NCBI GenBank assembly: GCA_965227155.1
Contig: OZ245731.1
Span: forward strand, 2,480,001-2,544,000
Direction: 5' to 3'
Source: UBA6059 sp965227155
GTDB taxonomy: Bacteria > Bacteroidota > Bacteroidia > Cytophagales > Cyclobacteriaceae
Length of the DNA stretch: 64,000 bases
The translations under genes and the position numbers were made by a program. Of this stretch, positions 27,350-37,107 are shown piece after piece. The notes beneath the pieces are model-generated. The model did no database searches, was not told where the DNA came from, and saw only the letters and a program-made list of their open reading frames with translations. Numbering within the stretch: the stretch's first letter is position 1; each line of letters opens with the position of its first letter.

Positions 27350-28330
27350 ATGTTGAGTAGAGTAGCCGATTCACTTTTTTGGTTGGGTAGATACATGGAG
27401 CGGGCTGAGAATTATTCCCGCTTCATAGACGTAAACTTCAACTTATCGATTGATTTACCGCCGGGCATCACCGAGCAATGGGATCCATTGATCAGCGCCA
27501 CCGGGGATAAAGCACATTACATTTCACTATTTGGTGATAAAATCGATCGGGAAAATGCCATCTTGTTTTTGGCTTTTGATCATAGAAATCTCAATTCAAT
27601 CCTCTCTACAGTATCGCATGCCCGAGAAAATGCAAGGGCCGTCAGGGAAAATATCCCCCGCGAGATCTGGGAGGTATTGAATGACCTCTACCATTTTCTG
27701 CAGCAAGCCGCTAAGAAAAAAGTGTGGAAAAAGGACGACCCAAAAGACCTATTCAAGAAAATAAAATATCAGCTGCAATTGATCAATGGCATTGCCACTG
27801 ATACTGTACCACGTACACAGGGCTGGTATTTTAGTAAATTGGGGCAGTACCTTGAGCGTGCAGACAAGACCTCACGTATCCTGGATGTAAAATACCATAT
27901 ACTGTTGCCGTCCATCGACCATGTTGGGTCGCCATTGGATTTTCTCCATTGGTCTGCTTTGCTGAAATCAGTGAGCGGTTTTAATGCGTACCGCAAAATG
28001 TATGGCATGATCACGCCTAAGTCAGTGGTGGAATATCTGGTGTTAAACCGATATTTTCCAAGGTCTATACTCTTTTGTCTGATGAGTGCGGAGGAATGTC
28101 TCCATGAGATATCCAACGCCAGAAGTGGTTTTTCTAACCAGGCCGAGAAAAAAATTGGTGCGCTGCGGGCTGATCTTGAGTACGCAGAAGTTGCTGATGT
28201 ATTCGATTATGGACTACATGAATACCTCGATATGCTTCAGCAGAAGATGAATGAAATATCCAACGAGGTATATGAAGAATATTTCCGTATTCAGCCTAAC
28301 TTCGTTCAGAATATACAGGAACAGGGATGA
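27350..28330 (+). CDS. Alpha-E domain protein (Anbu cluster)
   Basis: This 326-residue helical protein begins MLSRVADSLFWLGRYMERAEN, cited in part, the diagnostic opening of alpha-E (DUF403) proteins, which almost always accompany circularly permuted ATP-grasp enzymes. A second GQYLERADKTSRILDVKY-like block is at about 165-182. Function is not known biochemically. It overlaps the Anbu gene by 4 bases (28327-28330), showing tight coupling. Confidence 0.9.
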   Translation: MLSRVADSLFWLGRYMERAENYSRFIDVNFNLSIDLPPGITEQWDPLISATGDKAHYISLFGDKIDRENAILFLAFDHRNLNSILSTVSHARENARAVRENIPREIWEVLNDLYHFLQQAAKKKVWKKDDPKDLFKKIKYQLQLINGIATDTVPRTQGWYFSKLGQYLERADKTSRILDVKYHILLPSIDHVGSPLDFLHWSALLKSVSGFNAYRKMYGMITPKSVVEYLVLNRYFPRSILFCLMSAEECLHEISNARSGFSNQAEKKIGALRADLEYAEVADVFDYGLHEYLDMLQQKMNEISNEVYEEYFRIQPNFVQNIQEQG

Positions 28331-29067
28331 CTTATTGCTTAGGAATACTTACCAAAGAAGGCATTGTGGGATTGGCAGACACGAGGATTACATCGGGTAA
28401 TGACACCACGATCGCCAAAAAAGTATTTACCGTACAGCGCAAAAAGCACGCTTTTTTTATTATGACTTCCGGTTTACGTTCTGTTCGCGATAAAGCCATC
28501 ACCTATTTTCGGGAAACCATTGAAAACCAGGATATGGAATTCAATAAGCTCTACAAAGCAGTAACCAGCTTTGGAGAGCAGGTAAAGCGGGCAGCGGCAG
28601 AAGATAAAAAGGCCCTCGAAGAATCAGGCCTTACCTTCAATCTCCATGCGATTGTAGGTGGACAATTAGAACAGGACCCTAGTCCCAAACTGTATCTATT
28701 GTATCCACAGGGCAACTGGATTGAAATAGGACCAGGTACCCCCTATGTGATCATTGGAAATTCTGGATTTGGTAATCCCGTACTCAAAAGGTCCCTCACC
28801 TTCGATTCTTCCCTTGAGTTTGGGCTAAAAAGTGGCTTTCTTTCTTTTGATGCCACCCGCATATCGGTGAATGATGTAGACTTCCCCATTGATACAGTCA
28901 TTCTTAGGAATAATGAATTCAGGATTGTAGAGCATCGATTTGATGAAAAGCAATTGTCCCATATTTCTGAGTTTTGGAATGAGCGGCTGAAGGAAGGTAT
29001 CGATAAGCTACCTGCGGATGCACTATCATCTGCGCTGGAAAATCGAAAAACAGCCGATGCGGTTTAA
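28327..29067 (+). CDS. Anbu-type proteasome-like protease
   Basis: This 246-residue protein starts MTYCLGI, so removing the initiator Met exposes Thr as the N-terminal nucleophile, as in proteasome beta subunits. GLADTRITSGNDTTIAKKVF, the S-strand with the Asp/Arg/Lys set, and the later IGNSGFGNPVLKR region match the Anbu (ancestral beta subunit) family. Characterised Anbu proteins form open helical or ring assemblies and show weak or no standard peptidase activity. It sits between the alpha-E and transglutaminase genes, the conserved Anbu neighbourhood, which suggests processing or turnover of the product of those enzymes. Confidence 0.9.
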   Translation: MTYCLGILTKEGIVGLADTRITSGNDTTIAKKVFTVQRKKHAFFIMTSGLRSVRDKAITYFRETIENQDMEFNKLYKAVTSFGEQVKRAAAEDKKALEESGLTFNLHAIVGGQLEQDPSPKLYLLYPQGNWIEIGPGTPYVIIGNSGFGNPVLKRSLTFDSSLEFGLKSGFLSFDATRISVNDVDFPIDTVILRNNEFRIVEHRFDEKQLSHISEFWNERLKEGIDKLPADALSSALENRKTADAV

Positions 29068-29869
29068 AATTAGCCATCGCACCTGCTACACCTACCAAGC
29101 TCCCGTTTTTCTGGACCCTCAATACCTGAGATTTTACCCGGCAAATAAGCCACATATTAAAGTAGAAAATTTCGAGTTGCATATCTCTCCTGAGCCGGCT
29201 GGTATAGGGGCTCGCACCGACGCAGAGAATAATATTTACCATCAATGTTGGTTTTCCGGTAGCCATGAACTCCTTGAAATAACCGTGGAGCTGGAAGTAT
29301 CTGTTGAGCTTGTTAATCCTTTTGCATTTTTGCCTGTAGCCACAGAAAACCTTCACCCTGCCCTTGAAATCTACAATCAGCAGGAGCCTTTGCCGGAAAA
29401 TATGCTGGAATGGGTCAATAGATTTATGGAGAAGCAAGCTGCTGAACCGCTGGCGCTTTTGGTGGCATTATGCGCTGCTATACGCAGGGATTGGGATCAT
29501 GAGTTGCGTTATGAAAACAATTTACTCACCCCCACACAATGCTTTGAGGGTAGGCGAGGCTCTTGTAGGGACTTGTCATGGATGCTGATTAATATCTTCA
29601 GAGCCCATAATATTCCGGCCCGCTTTGTTAGTGGGTATTCGCATAACCCGGAGCTAGAAGAAGGACATGAACTCCATGCCTGGGTCGAAATCTGGGTACC
29701 CGGTGGAGGCTGGGTAGGCGGGGACCCCTCGGCGGGCATTCTGGTCACCGAGCAATACATCCCAATTGCTGCCAGCTATCATCCGGCACATACTTTGCCG
29801 GTGCAGGGTAGCTACAGAGGCTCAGCCCATGCCAGTCTGGATACCTGGGTTCGGATTGAGGAGGTGTAA
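29057..29869 (+). CDS. Transglutaminase-like cysteine protease (Anbu cluster)
   Basis: This 270-residue protein has the bacterial transglutaminase N-terminal beta domain (MRFKISHRTCYTYQAPVFLD, in part) and then a core with the triad Cys170 (GSCRD), His207 (LHAWVE) and Asp223 (GGDPSAG). Such proteins act as cysteine peptidases or amidases. The ATG at 29057 overlaps the end of the Anbu gene by 11 bases. An earlier in-frame ATG at 29018 would give a charged tail that family members lack. It completes the ATP-grasp/alpha-E/Anbu/transglutaminase set. Confidence 0.9.
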   Translation: MRFKISHRTCYTYQAPVFLDPQYLRFYPANKPHIKVENFELHISPEPAGIGARTDAENNIYHQCWFSGSHELLEITVELEVSVELVNPFAFLPVATENLHPALEIYNQQEPLPENMLEWVNRFMEKQAAEPLALLVALCAAIRRDWDHELRYENNLLTPTQCFEGRRGSCRDLSWMLINIFRAHNIPARFVSGYSHNPELEEGHELHAWVEIWVPGGGWVGGDPSAGILVTEQYIPIAASYHPAHTLPVQGSYRGSAHASLDTWVRIEEV

Positions 29870-29997
29870 GGTTATTTTATCCGGAAGTTTCTTTGGTGTG
29901 GATTTTAAAGACTGGGAAATAACCAAAGAATATGTGATGTGGAAGGTTTACGAATAATGCCCACTTAAAAAAAGTTGTACCTATGGTTGTACCGAAA

Positions 29998-30035
29998 AAT
30001 AAAAAAGCCCCTATACGAGCTGTATAAGGGCTTTA
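29998..30035 (-). terminator. Rho-independent terminator after tRNA-Ser
   Basis: Read on the reverse strand, AAAGCCCTTATAC pairs with GTATAGGGGCTTT across a short loop (one C-A mismatch), followed by a run of T (TTTTTTAT) toward 29998. It lies just beyond the 3' end of the tRNA. The opposite strand also forms the stem but has only a short T run, so termination is mainly for the tRNA transcript. Confidence 0.75.
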
Positions 30036-30038
30036 TTG

Positions 30039-30123
30039 CAGAGGCGGAGGGATTCGAACCCCCGGTACCTCGCGGTACAACGGTTTTCAAGACCGCCGCA
30101 TTCGACCACTCTGCCACGCCTCT
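30039..30123 (-). tRNA. tRNA-Ser (anticodon TGA)
   Basis: The reverse strand folds as an 85-base class II tRNA. The acceptor stem is AGAGGCG with CGCCTCT, the anticodon arm is GCGGT-CTTGAAA-ACCGT with anticodon TGA, and there is a long variable arm (TACCGCGAGGTA) and a T loop GGTTCGAATCC. The long variable arm identifies serine. The 3' CCA is not encoded (discriminator G is followed by CAA). A perfect consensus promoter is at 30170-30200. Confidence 0.96.
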
Positions 30124-30169
30124 GTATTTCTTAAATGATGAATTTTCAGCCGGTTGCTGAAACGGATTG

Positions 30170-30200
30170 CAAATGTAGATGAATTCTTTTTTAGCGCAAA
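30170..30200 (-). promoter_or_regulatory. Consensus Bacteroidota promoter for tRNA-Ser
   Basis: On the reverse strand TTTG (30197-30200), 19 bases, then TACATTTG (30170-30177): a perfect TTTG-N19-TAnnTTTG. It predicts a start near 30163 and a leader of about 40 bases before the tRNA. Confidence 0.75.
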
Positions 30201-30229
30201 TGTGGAGGTAAAATATTTGGTTTAAGCGC

Positions 30230-31192
30230 CTATTTATTTTCCCCATTGGCCATAGCCTGGCTTTTTTCCTCGGCAAGGTCCAGGCTGGCATTCCACTCAA
30301 AGCCTAAAAGCAAGATGGCCGATAGCATATATAGCCACAGCATCAGGGCAATCAAAGCGCCAATAGAACCGTAAATTTTATTGTAAGTACCGAAGTTGTT
30401 GATGTAAATAGCGAATGCAAAAGATACACCTACACAAGCCAGCGCTGCCAGAAACGTTCCTGCAGATAAAAATCGCCATCGCTGGTGAATGGCAGGTGCA
30501 AGGTAGTAGATAAAAGATACGACCATGAAGAAGGTAACCAGAATCACCAAAAACCTGACAAAAATGATGGTGTAGTAAATAATATCCTCCGTAAGTATGC
30601 CAAAACTAAAAAGCCAGTCAATGACCACCTGCCCAATAACGAGCAATGCCATAGCAATGATCAATACAAAAGCCAGCATTATCGTAAGTCCCAATGCGAT
30701 AAATCTGGTACTGAAAGCACCCCTTGTATCTTTGGTGCGGTAGCAGCTATTGAAAGCCTTAATCAAAGTATTGACACCATTAGTGGCGAGAAAAAGGGCA
30801 AACAGTACACCGAAGGATAGCAATCCGCCCCTTCTTGTACTGACAATGTCCTCGATAGTGCCTGCCACTACGGTATACATTTCTTCGGGCAAGGTAGTCG
30901 AGAGAAAACTCATGATCTGATTAGTACCGATTTCCGGTATGTAGGTATGCACAAAAGGCACCAGAGAGAAAAGAAAAATTATCGATGGAAATATGGCCAG
31001 CGTGAAGCTGAAAGCCACGGCATTGGCACGGTCAAAAATCTCATCTTCATGCACTTTGGTCATAAAGATCACGAGCGTATCGTACAGATTTGCCCGCCCT
31101 TTTCGCATGGGCAGACGCTTCAGAAAATCAATGAAACGAACATAAGTGTTGCTAAACAGGAGATGCCGGTGGAGGTTAATCCTTTTCACCAA
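30230..31192 (-). CDS. YihY/BrkB-family inner membrane protein
   Basis: This 320-residue protein has the YihY pattern: an amphipathic N-terminus, then ANAVAFSFTLAIFPSIIFLFSL, cited in part, as the first helix. In all there are six hydrophobic segments, and the NTLIKAFNSCYRTKDTRG loop between helices 2 and 3 is typical. The fold is annotated in databases as tRNA-processing ribonuclease BN by historical error; its real function is unknown. The start is a TTG (31192) or the next codon GTG, both inside the end of the thioesterase gene (17-base overlap). It is probably the last gene of an mltG-thioesterase-yihY operon. Confidence 0.88.
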   Translation of the reverse strand: MVKRINLHRHLLFSNTYVRFIDFLKRLPMRKGRANLYDTLVIFMTKVHEDEIFDRANAVAFSFTLAIFPSIIFLFSLVPFVHTYIPEIGTNQIMSFLSTTLPEEMYTVVAGTIEDIVSTRRGGLLSFGVLFALFLATNGVNTLIKAFNSCYRTKDTRGAFSTRFIALGLTIMLAFVLIIAMALLVIGQVVIDWLFSFGILTEDIIYYTIIFVRFLVILVTFFMVVSFIYYLAPAIHQRWRFLSAGTFLAALACVGVSFAFAIYINNFGTYNKIYGSIGALIALMLWLYMLSAILLLGFEWNASLDLAEEKSQAMANGENK

Positions 31193-31592
31193 AATAGGGT
31201 GTCAGTAGTTCGTGCATCACCTGTGGCATCCTCACTGGCTTATAGCTGTCCATTTTCATGAATGCCAGTGTAGTAGTGCCGATATTGATAATCTCCCCAG
31301 CTTCATTGATCACCTCATAGTCGAAGCGAATTTTTACTGAAGGCATGTTTGGTATACTTACGCGCACGGTAAGTAGTTCGTCGTACTTACCCGCTTTTTT
31401 GTACTTGATATCCATCGACAGCACAGGCATACCTATACCCATGTCCTCAAGATTTTTGTAAGGAAAACCCAGCTTTCGAAAAGCTTCCACGCGTGCCACC
31501 TCATAGTACATGGCGTAATTGCCATAATAGACATAGCCCATTTGATCGGTTTCGGCGTATCGTACTCTAATCTGCGTTTCGCTTGAAAACAT
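31176..31592 (-). CDS. Acyl-CoA thioesterase, YbgC/FadM hotdog type
   Basis: This 138-residue single hotdog-fold protein has the 4HBT signature RVRYAETDQMGYVYYGNY, with the active-site Asp in ETDQMG at about residues 14-16. It hydrolyses acyl-CoA thioesters. The ybgC class is often near tol-pal genes, but here it lies between mltG (3-base gap upstream) and yihY (17-base overlap). Length is normal. Confidence 0.92.
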   Translation of the reverse strand: MFSSETQIRVRYAETDQMGYVYYGNYAMYYEVARVEAFRKLGFPYKNLEDMGIGMPVLSMDIKYKKAGKYDELLTVRVSIPNMPSVKIRFDYEVINEAGEIINIGTTTLAFMKMDSYKPVRMPQVMHELLTPYFGEKD

Positions 31593-31595
31593 ATT

Positions 31596-32630
31596 TTAGC
31601 GGTAAAGGCCGGCGCGGTTTAAAGCCTGCTGGTACCGGCGGGCGTTTTCTAAATGCTCCCGTAAGTTAGTTGCAAAATTGTGATATCCTGAAAAATCTTC
31701 CCGGGCACACATATAAAGGTACTTGTGTTCTTCATAATTGAGCACAGCATCAATATAATTTGGCTGTGGCATATTGATCGGTCCTGGGGGTAAACCCTGG
31801 TATTTGTAGGTGTTGTAAGGAGATTCCACCTCCTTATGCACATTCAAAACGCGTTTTATAGAGAAATCGCCTACAGCATAAACCAGTGTCGGGTCAGCCT
31901 GCAAGGCTATATTACGCTGGAGCCTGTTGAGGTAAAGCCCGGCTACCCGGTCAGCTTCATCATATTGCTGGGTCTCTGCCTGTACTATGGAGGCAAGGGT
32001 ACTTACTTCTACTGGTGTAAGGTCGATCTCTGCGGCCCGCGCTTTTCTGTTTTCATCCCAGTAGCGATCATACTCCTTTTTCATGCGATCCAGTAGCTCT
32101 TTAGCTGTGATGGTCCAATACACTTCATAGGTATTAGGGATAAACATAGCGATAAAGGTTTCTGGCGAAAAGCCATACTCAGCTGCCACTGTGGAATCCA
32201 TGAGAAGCCCGGTAAGCTCCTCCTCAGTAACGCTGATGTTTTCGGTGATCTTTTCAGGTAGTTCTTGCAGTAGTCGGATGTTGTTGAAAGTAATACGCAC
32301 CGGCGTTTGGTCACCGGCCCGCAACCTGCGTATCGCCTGGATATTGCTCATGTCCCGGTCTATGGTGTAGACGCCAGGTTTTACCGAAGTATGGTAATCC
32401 ATCAGCTTCGCCAAAAAACTAAATGCTACCAAATCGGTGACAATGCGCTCTTCATACAAAAGATTTTGAACATCTTTGAAGGTAGCGCCTTTAGGAATAA
32501 GGATCTCCGTAGCTTCTTTTTCCTGCTGAAGGTTGGGTGTGTATAGCACCTGATAAAAATAGAAGAGAAAAGAAGAGAGCATCGTAGAAAACACGATGAT
32601 CACCAATACGAGCCATTTTCTATTTCGCAT
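31596..32630 (-). CDS. mltG: Endolytic transglycosylase MltG
   Basis: This 344-residue protein has one N-terminal transmembrane helix (about 7-27), a LysM-like region, and the YceG/MltG catalytic domain. The active-site glutamate is in SIVQAETQQYDEADRVAGLYLNRL, cited in part, and QADPTLVYA and YNTYKYQGLPPGPI, the hallmark YNTY..GLPPGPI block, follow. MltG cleaves nascent peptidoglycan next to membrane-bound synthases. It is the first gene of a likely three-gene operon. Confidence 0.95.
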   Translation of the reverse strand: MRNRKWLVLVIIVFSTMLSSFLFYFYQVLYTPNLQQEKEATEILIPKGATFKDVQNLLYEERIVTDLVAFSFLAKLMDYHTSVKPGVYTIDRDMSNIQAIRRLRAGDQTPVRITFNNIRLLQELPEKITENISVTEEELTGLLMDSTVAAEYGFSPETFIAMFIPNTYEVYWTITAKELLDRMKKEYDRYWDENRKARAAEIDLTPVEVSTLASIVQAETQQYDEADRVAGLYLNRLQRNIALQADPTLVYAVGDFSIKRVLNVHKEVESPYNTYKYQGLPPGPINMPQPNYIDAVLNYEEHKYLYMCAREDFSGYHNFATNLREHLENARRYQQALNRAGLYR

Positions 32631-32637
32631 AATCGCG

Positions 32638-32645
32638 CAAATGTA
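32638..32645 (-). promoter_or_regulatory. Putative -7 box for the mltG operon
   Basis: The reverse strand has TACATTTG, identical to the -7 box of the tRNA-Ser promoter, ending 8 bases before the mltG ATG. A -33 TTTG is not found at 19 bases. If used, the message would have a leader of only a few bases. Confidence 0.35.
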
Positions 32646-32689
32646 ATAAATTCAATAGCTAAACGATATAAAGCCAAAAACCTCCCAAA

Positions 32690-33319
32690 ATGTCTGCAGA
32701 ATTCATCAAACTATATCCTGAAAACCCCGAACAGAAGAAAATCAGACAGATAGCTGAAGCCTTACGCGATGGGGCCGTGATCATCTACCCGACAGATACG
32801 GTTTATGGACTGGGCTGTGATATTTTCAATGCTAAAGCCATTGATAAAATAATGCTGATCAAGGGGCTGAAAGGTAAAAAAACAGAGTTGTCATTTATAT
32901 GCTATGACCTAAGCCACATCAGCGAATATGTGAAGAGTCTGCCCACACCAACCTTTAAGCTCATGAAGAAGGCATTGCCGGGGCCTTATACGTTCATCCT
33001 AGATAGCAGCACTAAGGTGCCCAAAATTCTAAATGCCAATAAAAAAACAGTGGGCATTAGAGTACCCGACAATAATATCCCCAGGGAAATTGTGCGTGAA
33101 TTGGGTAACCCTATCATTACCACTTCTATAAAGGACGATGATGAAGTGATTGAGTATTCTACAGATCCGGAACTCATCTATGAGAAGTTTAAAAACCAGG
33201 TTGATATCATCATAGATGGCGGTTATGGTAATGTAGAGCCTAGTACAGTTGTGGATTGCACCACTTCAGAAGTAAAAGTACTACGTGAAGGGCTGGGCGA
33301 TATCTACCAGTTCTTGTGA
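32690..33319 (+). CDS. Sua5/YciO/YrdC-family protein
   Basis: This 209-residue YrdC-fold protein has [17 protein letters not shown] at about 31-47, the KxR-type region ([13 protein letters not shown]), PGPYTFIL at about 100, and VGIRVPD at about 123. This family includes L-threonylcarbamoyladenylate synthases (first step of the tRNA t6A modification). The KGKKTELSF wording is closer to the YciO branch than to TsaC/Sua5, so the enzymatic role is less sure. It overlaps the WbqC-like gene by 4 bases and is divergent from mltG. Confidence 0.85.
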   Translation: MSAEFIKLYPENPEQKKIRQIAEALRDGAVIIYPTDTVYGLGCDIFNAKAIDKIMLIKGLKGKKTELSFICYDLSHISEYVKSLPTPTFKLMKKALPGPYTFILDSSTKVPKILNANKKTVGIRVPDNNIPREIVRELGNPIITTSIKDDDEVIEYSTDPELIYEKFKNQVDIIIDGGYGNVEPSTVVDCTTSEVKVLREGLGDIYQFL

Positions 33320-33978
33320 ACATGCTCAATATCCTGATAGAAAGCCAATATTGTCCGAATCTGGAGTATTTCATATTGCTGGACAAAGCAGATCGAGTGC
33401 TCATTGATCAGCATGCGAATTATGTGAAGCAGACTTACAGGAATCGCTGTGAGATTTTAGGTGCCAATGGCCTGCTGGCACTTACTGTGCCGGTGCTGAG
33501 AGGAAGAAGTAAGCAGGCCATGAAGGAGGTCAAAATTGATAACCGGCAAAACTGGCAGGCTATCCATTGGCGGTCAATTCAGTCTTCATATGGCAAAGCA
33601 CCTTTCTTTGAGTACTATTATCCGTTTTTCCACAAAATTTTTACACAACGATTCGACTATTTACTTGACATTAACCATGACTTATTGTCACTTTGTTTGA
33701 AGCTGTTGGATATTCCAAAAAAGATAGACTACACTAACCAATATCTTGCGCCTGAAGACACTGACTATCAGGATTTAAGATCTTTCATTAACCCTAAAAA
33801 GGATTTCAATAGCAGGAACATTTACACAGCAAAACCTTATTTACAGGTTTTTGGCAATGATTTTGTTCCTAATCTTAGCGCACTTGATTTGTTGTTCTGC
33901 GAGGGTCCTCAGGCTTTGTTACGGATAAGGTCTTCATCCTTTTTAAATAATGAACAAATAGAAATTAAACTGCGTTAA
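33316..33978 (+). CDS. WbqC-family protein
   Basis: This 220-residue protein has the WbqC opening ([19 protein letters not shown], in part) and blocks such as [10 protein letters not shown]...[30 protein letters not shown], cited in part, and YLAPE. The family is linked to surface polysaccharide clusters elsewhere but has no settled function. The GTG start (33316) overlaps the stop of the upstream gene as GTGA, and an ATG two codons later is possible. It is coupled to the Sua5/YciO gene. Confidence 0.85.
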   Translation: MNMLNILIESQYCPNLEYFILLDKADRVLIDQHANYVKQTYRNRCEILGANGLLALTVPVLRGRSKQAMKEVKIDNRQNWQAIHWRSIQSSYGKAPFFEYYYPFFHKIFTQRFDYLLDINHDLLSLCLKLLDIPKKIDYTNQYLAPEDTDYQDLRSFINPKKDFNSRNIYTAKPYLQVFGNDFVPNLSALDLLFCEGPQALLRIRSSSFLNNEQIEIKLR

Positions 33979-34060
33979 ACAGTAGTCAATTTAATAGGGG
34001 AATCGTAGTAAATGACTCCTATAACTTATATTTTTACTATACACATTATACATCCATTAT

Positions 34061-36610
34061 ATGGAAGCAAAATTTTCAAACCGAGTAAAAGAAGTAATCT
34101 CATTGAGTAGGGAGGAAGCACTGCGGTTGGGGCATGATTACATAGGTACAGAACATCTGCTGCTGGGCATGATCCGCGAGGGTGAAGGTGTAGCTGTGGG
34201 CCTGCTAAAAAAGTTAGGCGTATCACTGGATGAATTGAGAGCTGCCATTGAGCAGGCTACTAAAGGTACAGCTACCAGCAATGTTAAAAATCTGGCAAAT
34301 ATTCCATTGACAAGACAATCTGAGAAAGTACTTAAGATCACTTATCTGGAAGCCAAAATCTTTAAAAGCCAACTGATTGGCACCGAACATTTACTGCTTT
34401 CTATCCTTCGCGATGAAGATAATATTGCAACACAGATATTGGAGAAGTTTGACGTAACATATGACGTGGTGAAAGAATTACTAGAATATCAGACTGACAA
34501 TCCGTTGGCATCTTCCGATACTGACGAAGGAGATGAAGAGTCCTCAAGAATATTTGGCAGTGGCTCTGGCTCATCTGGCAGCCGGGAATCAGGCTCAAAA
34601 GGCACTGAAAAATCCAGAACACCTGTTTTGGATAACTTTGGCAGGGATCTTACCAAGCTTGCTGAGGATGATAAACTCGACCCGATAGTAGGTCGTGAAA
34701 AAGAAATAGAGCGCGTAGCTCAGATCCTGAGTAGACGTAAAAAGAACAACCCTATTTTGATTGGTGAACCCGGCGTTGGTAAAACTGCTATCGCTGAAGG
34801 CCTTGCTCTGAGAATTGTTCAGAAGAAAGTATCCAGGGTATTGTTCAACAAAAGAGTTGTAACACTTGACCTGGCTTCTTTGGTAGCCGGTACAAAATAC
34901 CGTGGCCAGTTTGAAGAGCGTATGAAAGCGGTGATGAATGAGATTGAAAAATCACCCGAGGTAATTCTTTTCATCGATGAGTTGCACACTATTGTGGGTG
35001 CAGGGGGCGCCTCCGGATCATTGGATGCGTCCAACATGTTCAAACCGGCATTAGCCAGAGGCGAAATCCAATGCATCGGTGCTACTACACTTGATGAATA
35101 CCGTCAGTACATAGAAAAGGATGGTGCTCTCGCGAGAAGGTTTCAGGTAGTAATGGTGGATGCCACTACACCCGAAGAAACTGCCCAGATTCTGGAAAAT
35201 ATCAAGGATAAATACGAAAACCACCACCATGTAAATTACACAGTGGAAGCGTTAAACGCCTGTGTAAGCCTATCGGATCGGTACATTAGCGATCGATTTT
35301 TACCAGATAAGGCGATAGACGTAATGGATGAAGCTGGTGCACGTGTACACATCAACAACATTTATGTGCCTGATGATATTGTAAGCCTGGAAGAACAGAT
35401 TGAGGAGGTTAAGAAAGAGAAGAACCAGGTAGTAAAAAGCCAAAAATACGAAGAGGCGGCTCAGCTTAGGGATAAAGAGAAGAAGCTTATTGAGCAATTG
35501 GAAATTGCGAAAGCGAAGTGGGAAGAGGAAACCAAAACCAAACGCTACACCGTCAATGAAGAAAGCGTAGCAGAGGTAATCGCCATGATGACCGGTATAC
35601 CCGCAGCCAGGATAGCACAAAATGAAAGCCTGAAGCTTTTGGGCATGGAAAAAGAGCTAGACAATAAGGTTGTTGGGCAGCAGGATGCCATCATGAAGCT
35701 GGTAAAATCTATTCAGCGTACCCGCGTGGGACTGAAGGACCCGAAAAAGCCTATTGGTTCATTTGTATTTCTTGGGCCTACAGGTGTAGGTAAAACAGAG
35801 CTCGCAAAAGTTTTGGCGACCTATCTTTTTGACAAAGAAGAAGCTTTGGTGCGTATCGATATGTCGGAGTATATGGAGAAATTTTCCGTATCGCGACTGG
35901 TTGGAGCGCCTCCCGGCTATGTAGGTTATGAAGAAGGTGGTCAGCTCACTGAAAAGGTAAGAAGAAAGCCTTATAGTGTAGTACTGCTGGATGAGATCGA
36001 GAAAGCACATCCGGATGTATTCAATATTTTGCTACAGGTGCTGGACGATGGTATTTTAACTGACGGCTTGGGAAGAAGAGTGGATTTCAGAAATACCATC
36101 ATCATCATGACTTCTAATATCGGTGTAAGGGATCTGAAGGATTTCGGTGCAGGCATTGGTTTTGCCACACAATCACGTCGTGATAATTCGGATGAATTGA
36201 TGAAATCAACAATCCAAAATGCACTTAAAAAGACTTTTAGCCCCGAGTTCTTGAATAGATTGGACGATGTGATTATTTTCAACTCACTGGAAAGAGAGCA
36301 TATCCACAGGATCATCGATCTGACGCTGAAGAAGCTATTCATGAGAATTGAAGAGCTTGGCTATAAAGTGGAGCTTACCACAGCTGCCAAAGATTTTCTG
36401 GCAGAGAAAGGTTACGACCCTCAATATGGAGCTCGTCCACTAAACAGAGCGATCCAGAAATACCTTGAAGATCAGGTCGCTGAGGAAATCCTGAAAGGTG
36501 AAGTGCAGGAGGGTGATGTATTGGTAGCCGATCATGAAAAAGATGCCGAAAAATTGACCGTAAAGGTCAAGAAGAAGGCAAAAAAGAAAGAAGAGAAAAA
36601 AGAAGATTAA
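34061..36610 (+). CDS. clpC: ATP-dependent Clp protease ATP-binding subunit ClpC
   Basis: This 849-residue Hsp100 ATPase has paired Clp N repeats (about 1-145, with [11 protein letters not shown] and [12 protein letters not shown]) and a Ser/Gly-rich linker. AAA+ domain 1 has Walker A GEPGVGKT at 235-242, then a UVR-type coiled insertion with [16 protein letters not shown]+ domain 2 has Walker A GPTGVGKT at 572-579, and the tail is Lys/Glu-rich. The UVR/M-domain and N repeats identify ClpC rather than ClpA or ClpB. It unfolds substrates for ClpP, and ClpS (6512-6805) is its likely adaptor. It is followed by a strong terminator. Confidence 0.96.
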   Translation: MEAKFSNRVKEVISLSREEALRLGHDYIGTEHLLLGMIREGEGVAVGLLKKLGVSLDELRAAIEQATKGTATSNVKNLANIPLTRQSEKVLKITYLEAKIFKSQLIGTEHLLLSILRDEDNIATQILEKFDVTYDVVKELLEYQTDNPLASSDTDEGDEESSRIFGSGSGSSGSRESGSKGTEKSRTPVLDNFGRDLTKLAEDDKLDPIVGREKEIERVAQILSRRKKNNPILIGEPGVGKTAIAEGLALRIVQKKVSRVLFNKRVVTLDLASLVAGTKYRGQFEERMKAVMNEIEKSPEVILFIDELHTIVGAGGASGSLDASNMFKPALARGEIQCIGATTLDEYRQYIEKDGALARRFQVVMVDATTPEETAQILENIKDKYENHHHVNYTVEALNACVSLSDRYISDRFLPDKAIDVMDEAGARVHINNIYVPDDIVSLEEQIEEVKKEKNQVVKSQKYEEAAQLRDKEKKLIEQLEIAKAKWEEETKTKRYTVNEESVAEVIAMMTGIPAARIAQNESLKLLGMEKELDNKVVGQQDAIMKLVKSIQRTRVGLKDPKKPIGSFVFLGPTGVGKTELAKVLATYLFDKEEALVRIDMSEYMEKFSVSRLVGAPPGYVGYEEGGQLTEKVRRKPYSVVLLDEIEKAHPDVFNILLQVLDDGILTDGLGRRVDFRNTIIIMTSNIGVRDLKDFGAGIGFATQSRRDNSDELMKSTIQNALKKTFSPEFLNRLDDVIIFNSLEREHIHRIIDLTLKKLFMRIEELGYKVELTTAAKDFLAEKGYDPQYGARPLNRAIQKYLEDQVAEEILKGEVQEGDVLVADHEKDAEKLTVKVKKKAKKKEEKKED

Positions 36611-36615
36611 AGAAA

Positions 36616-36640
36616 GGGGAGCAAGTTGCTCCCTTTTTTT
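36616..36640 (+). terminator. Rho-independent terminator of clpC
   Basis: GGGAGC and GCTCCC pair across an AAGTT loop and are followed by TTTTTTT, starting 6 bases after the clpC stop. Confidence 0.88.
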
Positions 36641-36658
36641 GTTTTAATTCTTCCTGAA

Positions 36659-37042
36659 ATGAGCACTGTAATAACAAATGATACAAGTCTTAAGGCCATC
36701 AACGACATAATTGATCGTTTTAACGAAAAGGAATCGGTTGACATTTTATCTTCAAGAATTTCACCTATAGAAAAAGCCATTGTAGTAGATGGTTTAAGGA
36801 TTCAAGAATTGACCATAGATATTGAAGCAAGCGTATTATCTATTAAATTAAATAATGACACCTTACTGCAACGATCGATAATCGATCTGCCTGAATTAAA
36901 CCGAGCAGATAAACAGGATTTGGCAAACTTCGAGAATCTGGGAGATGGCATTATATGGCCCAATATACCGCATGGAGATATTTCATTGAAAAAATTGCTA
37001 GAGGAGGAGCTATACTTAAAGTATAAGCTTCACATAAGTTAA
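36659..37042 (+). CDS. DUF2442-like small protein
   Basis: This 127-residue protein's C-terminal half resembles DUF2442: LSIKLNNDTLLQRSIIDLPEL is followed by a helix with RADKQDLANF and then GDGIIWPNIPHGDISLKKLL (both cited in part), the usual WP...DIS ending. The N-terminal half (MSTVITNDTSLKAIND...) is not recognised. DUF2442 proteins are often found with toxin-antitoxin or mobile genes; no such partner is adjacent. It lies 19 bases beyond the clpC terminator and is probably expressed separately or by readthrough. The frame is open upstream to 36626 through the terminator, so I use the ATG at 36659. Confidence 0.65.
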   Translation: MSTVITNDTSLKAINDIIDRFNEKESVDILSSRISPIEKAIVVDGLRIQELTIDIEASVLSIKLNNDTLLQRSIIDLPELNRADKQDLANFENLGDGIIWPNIPHGDISLKKLLEEELYLKYKLHIS

Positions 37043-37107
37043 TAGTCAATACTTTTAATTTGTTAATGCTAATCAGCCTTATTTAACTTAAAAGTTTAAA
37101 CTATTAC

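Noticed and set aside
28919..29437. 172-codon antisense frame across the Anbu and transglutaminase genes
   Set aside because: Shadow of two conserved overlapping genes, with no family motif.
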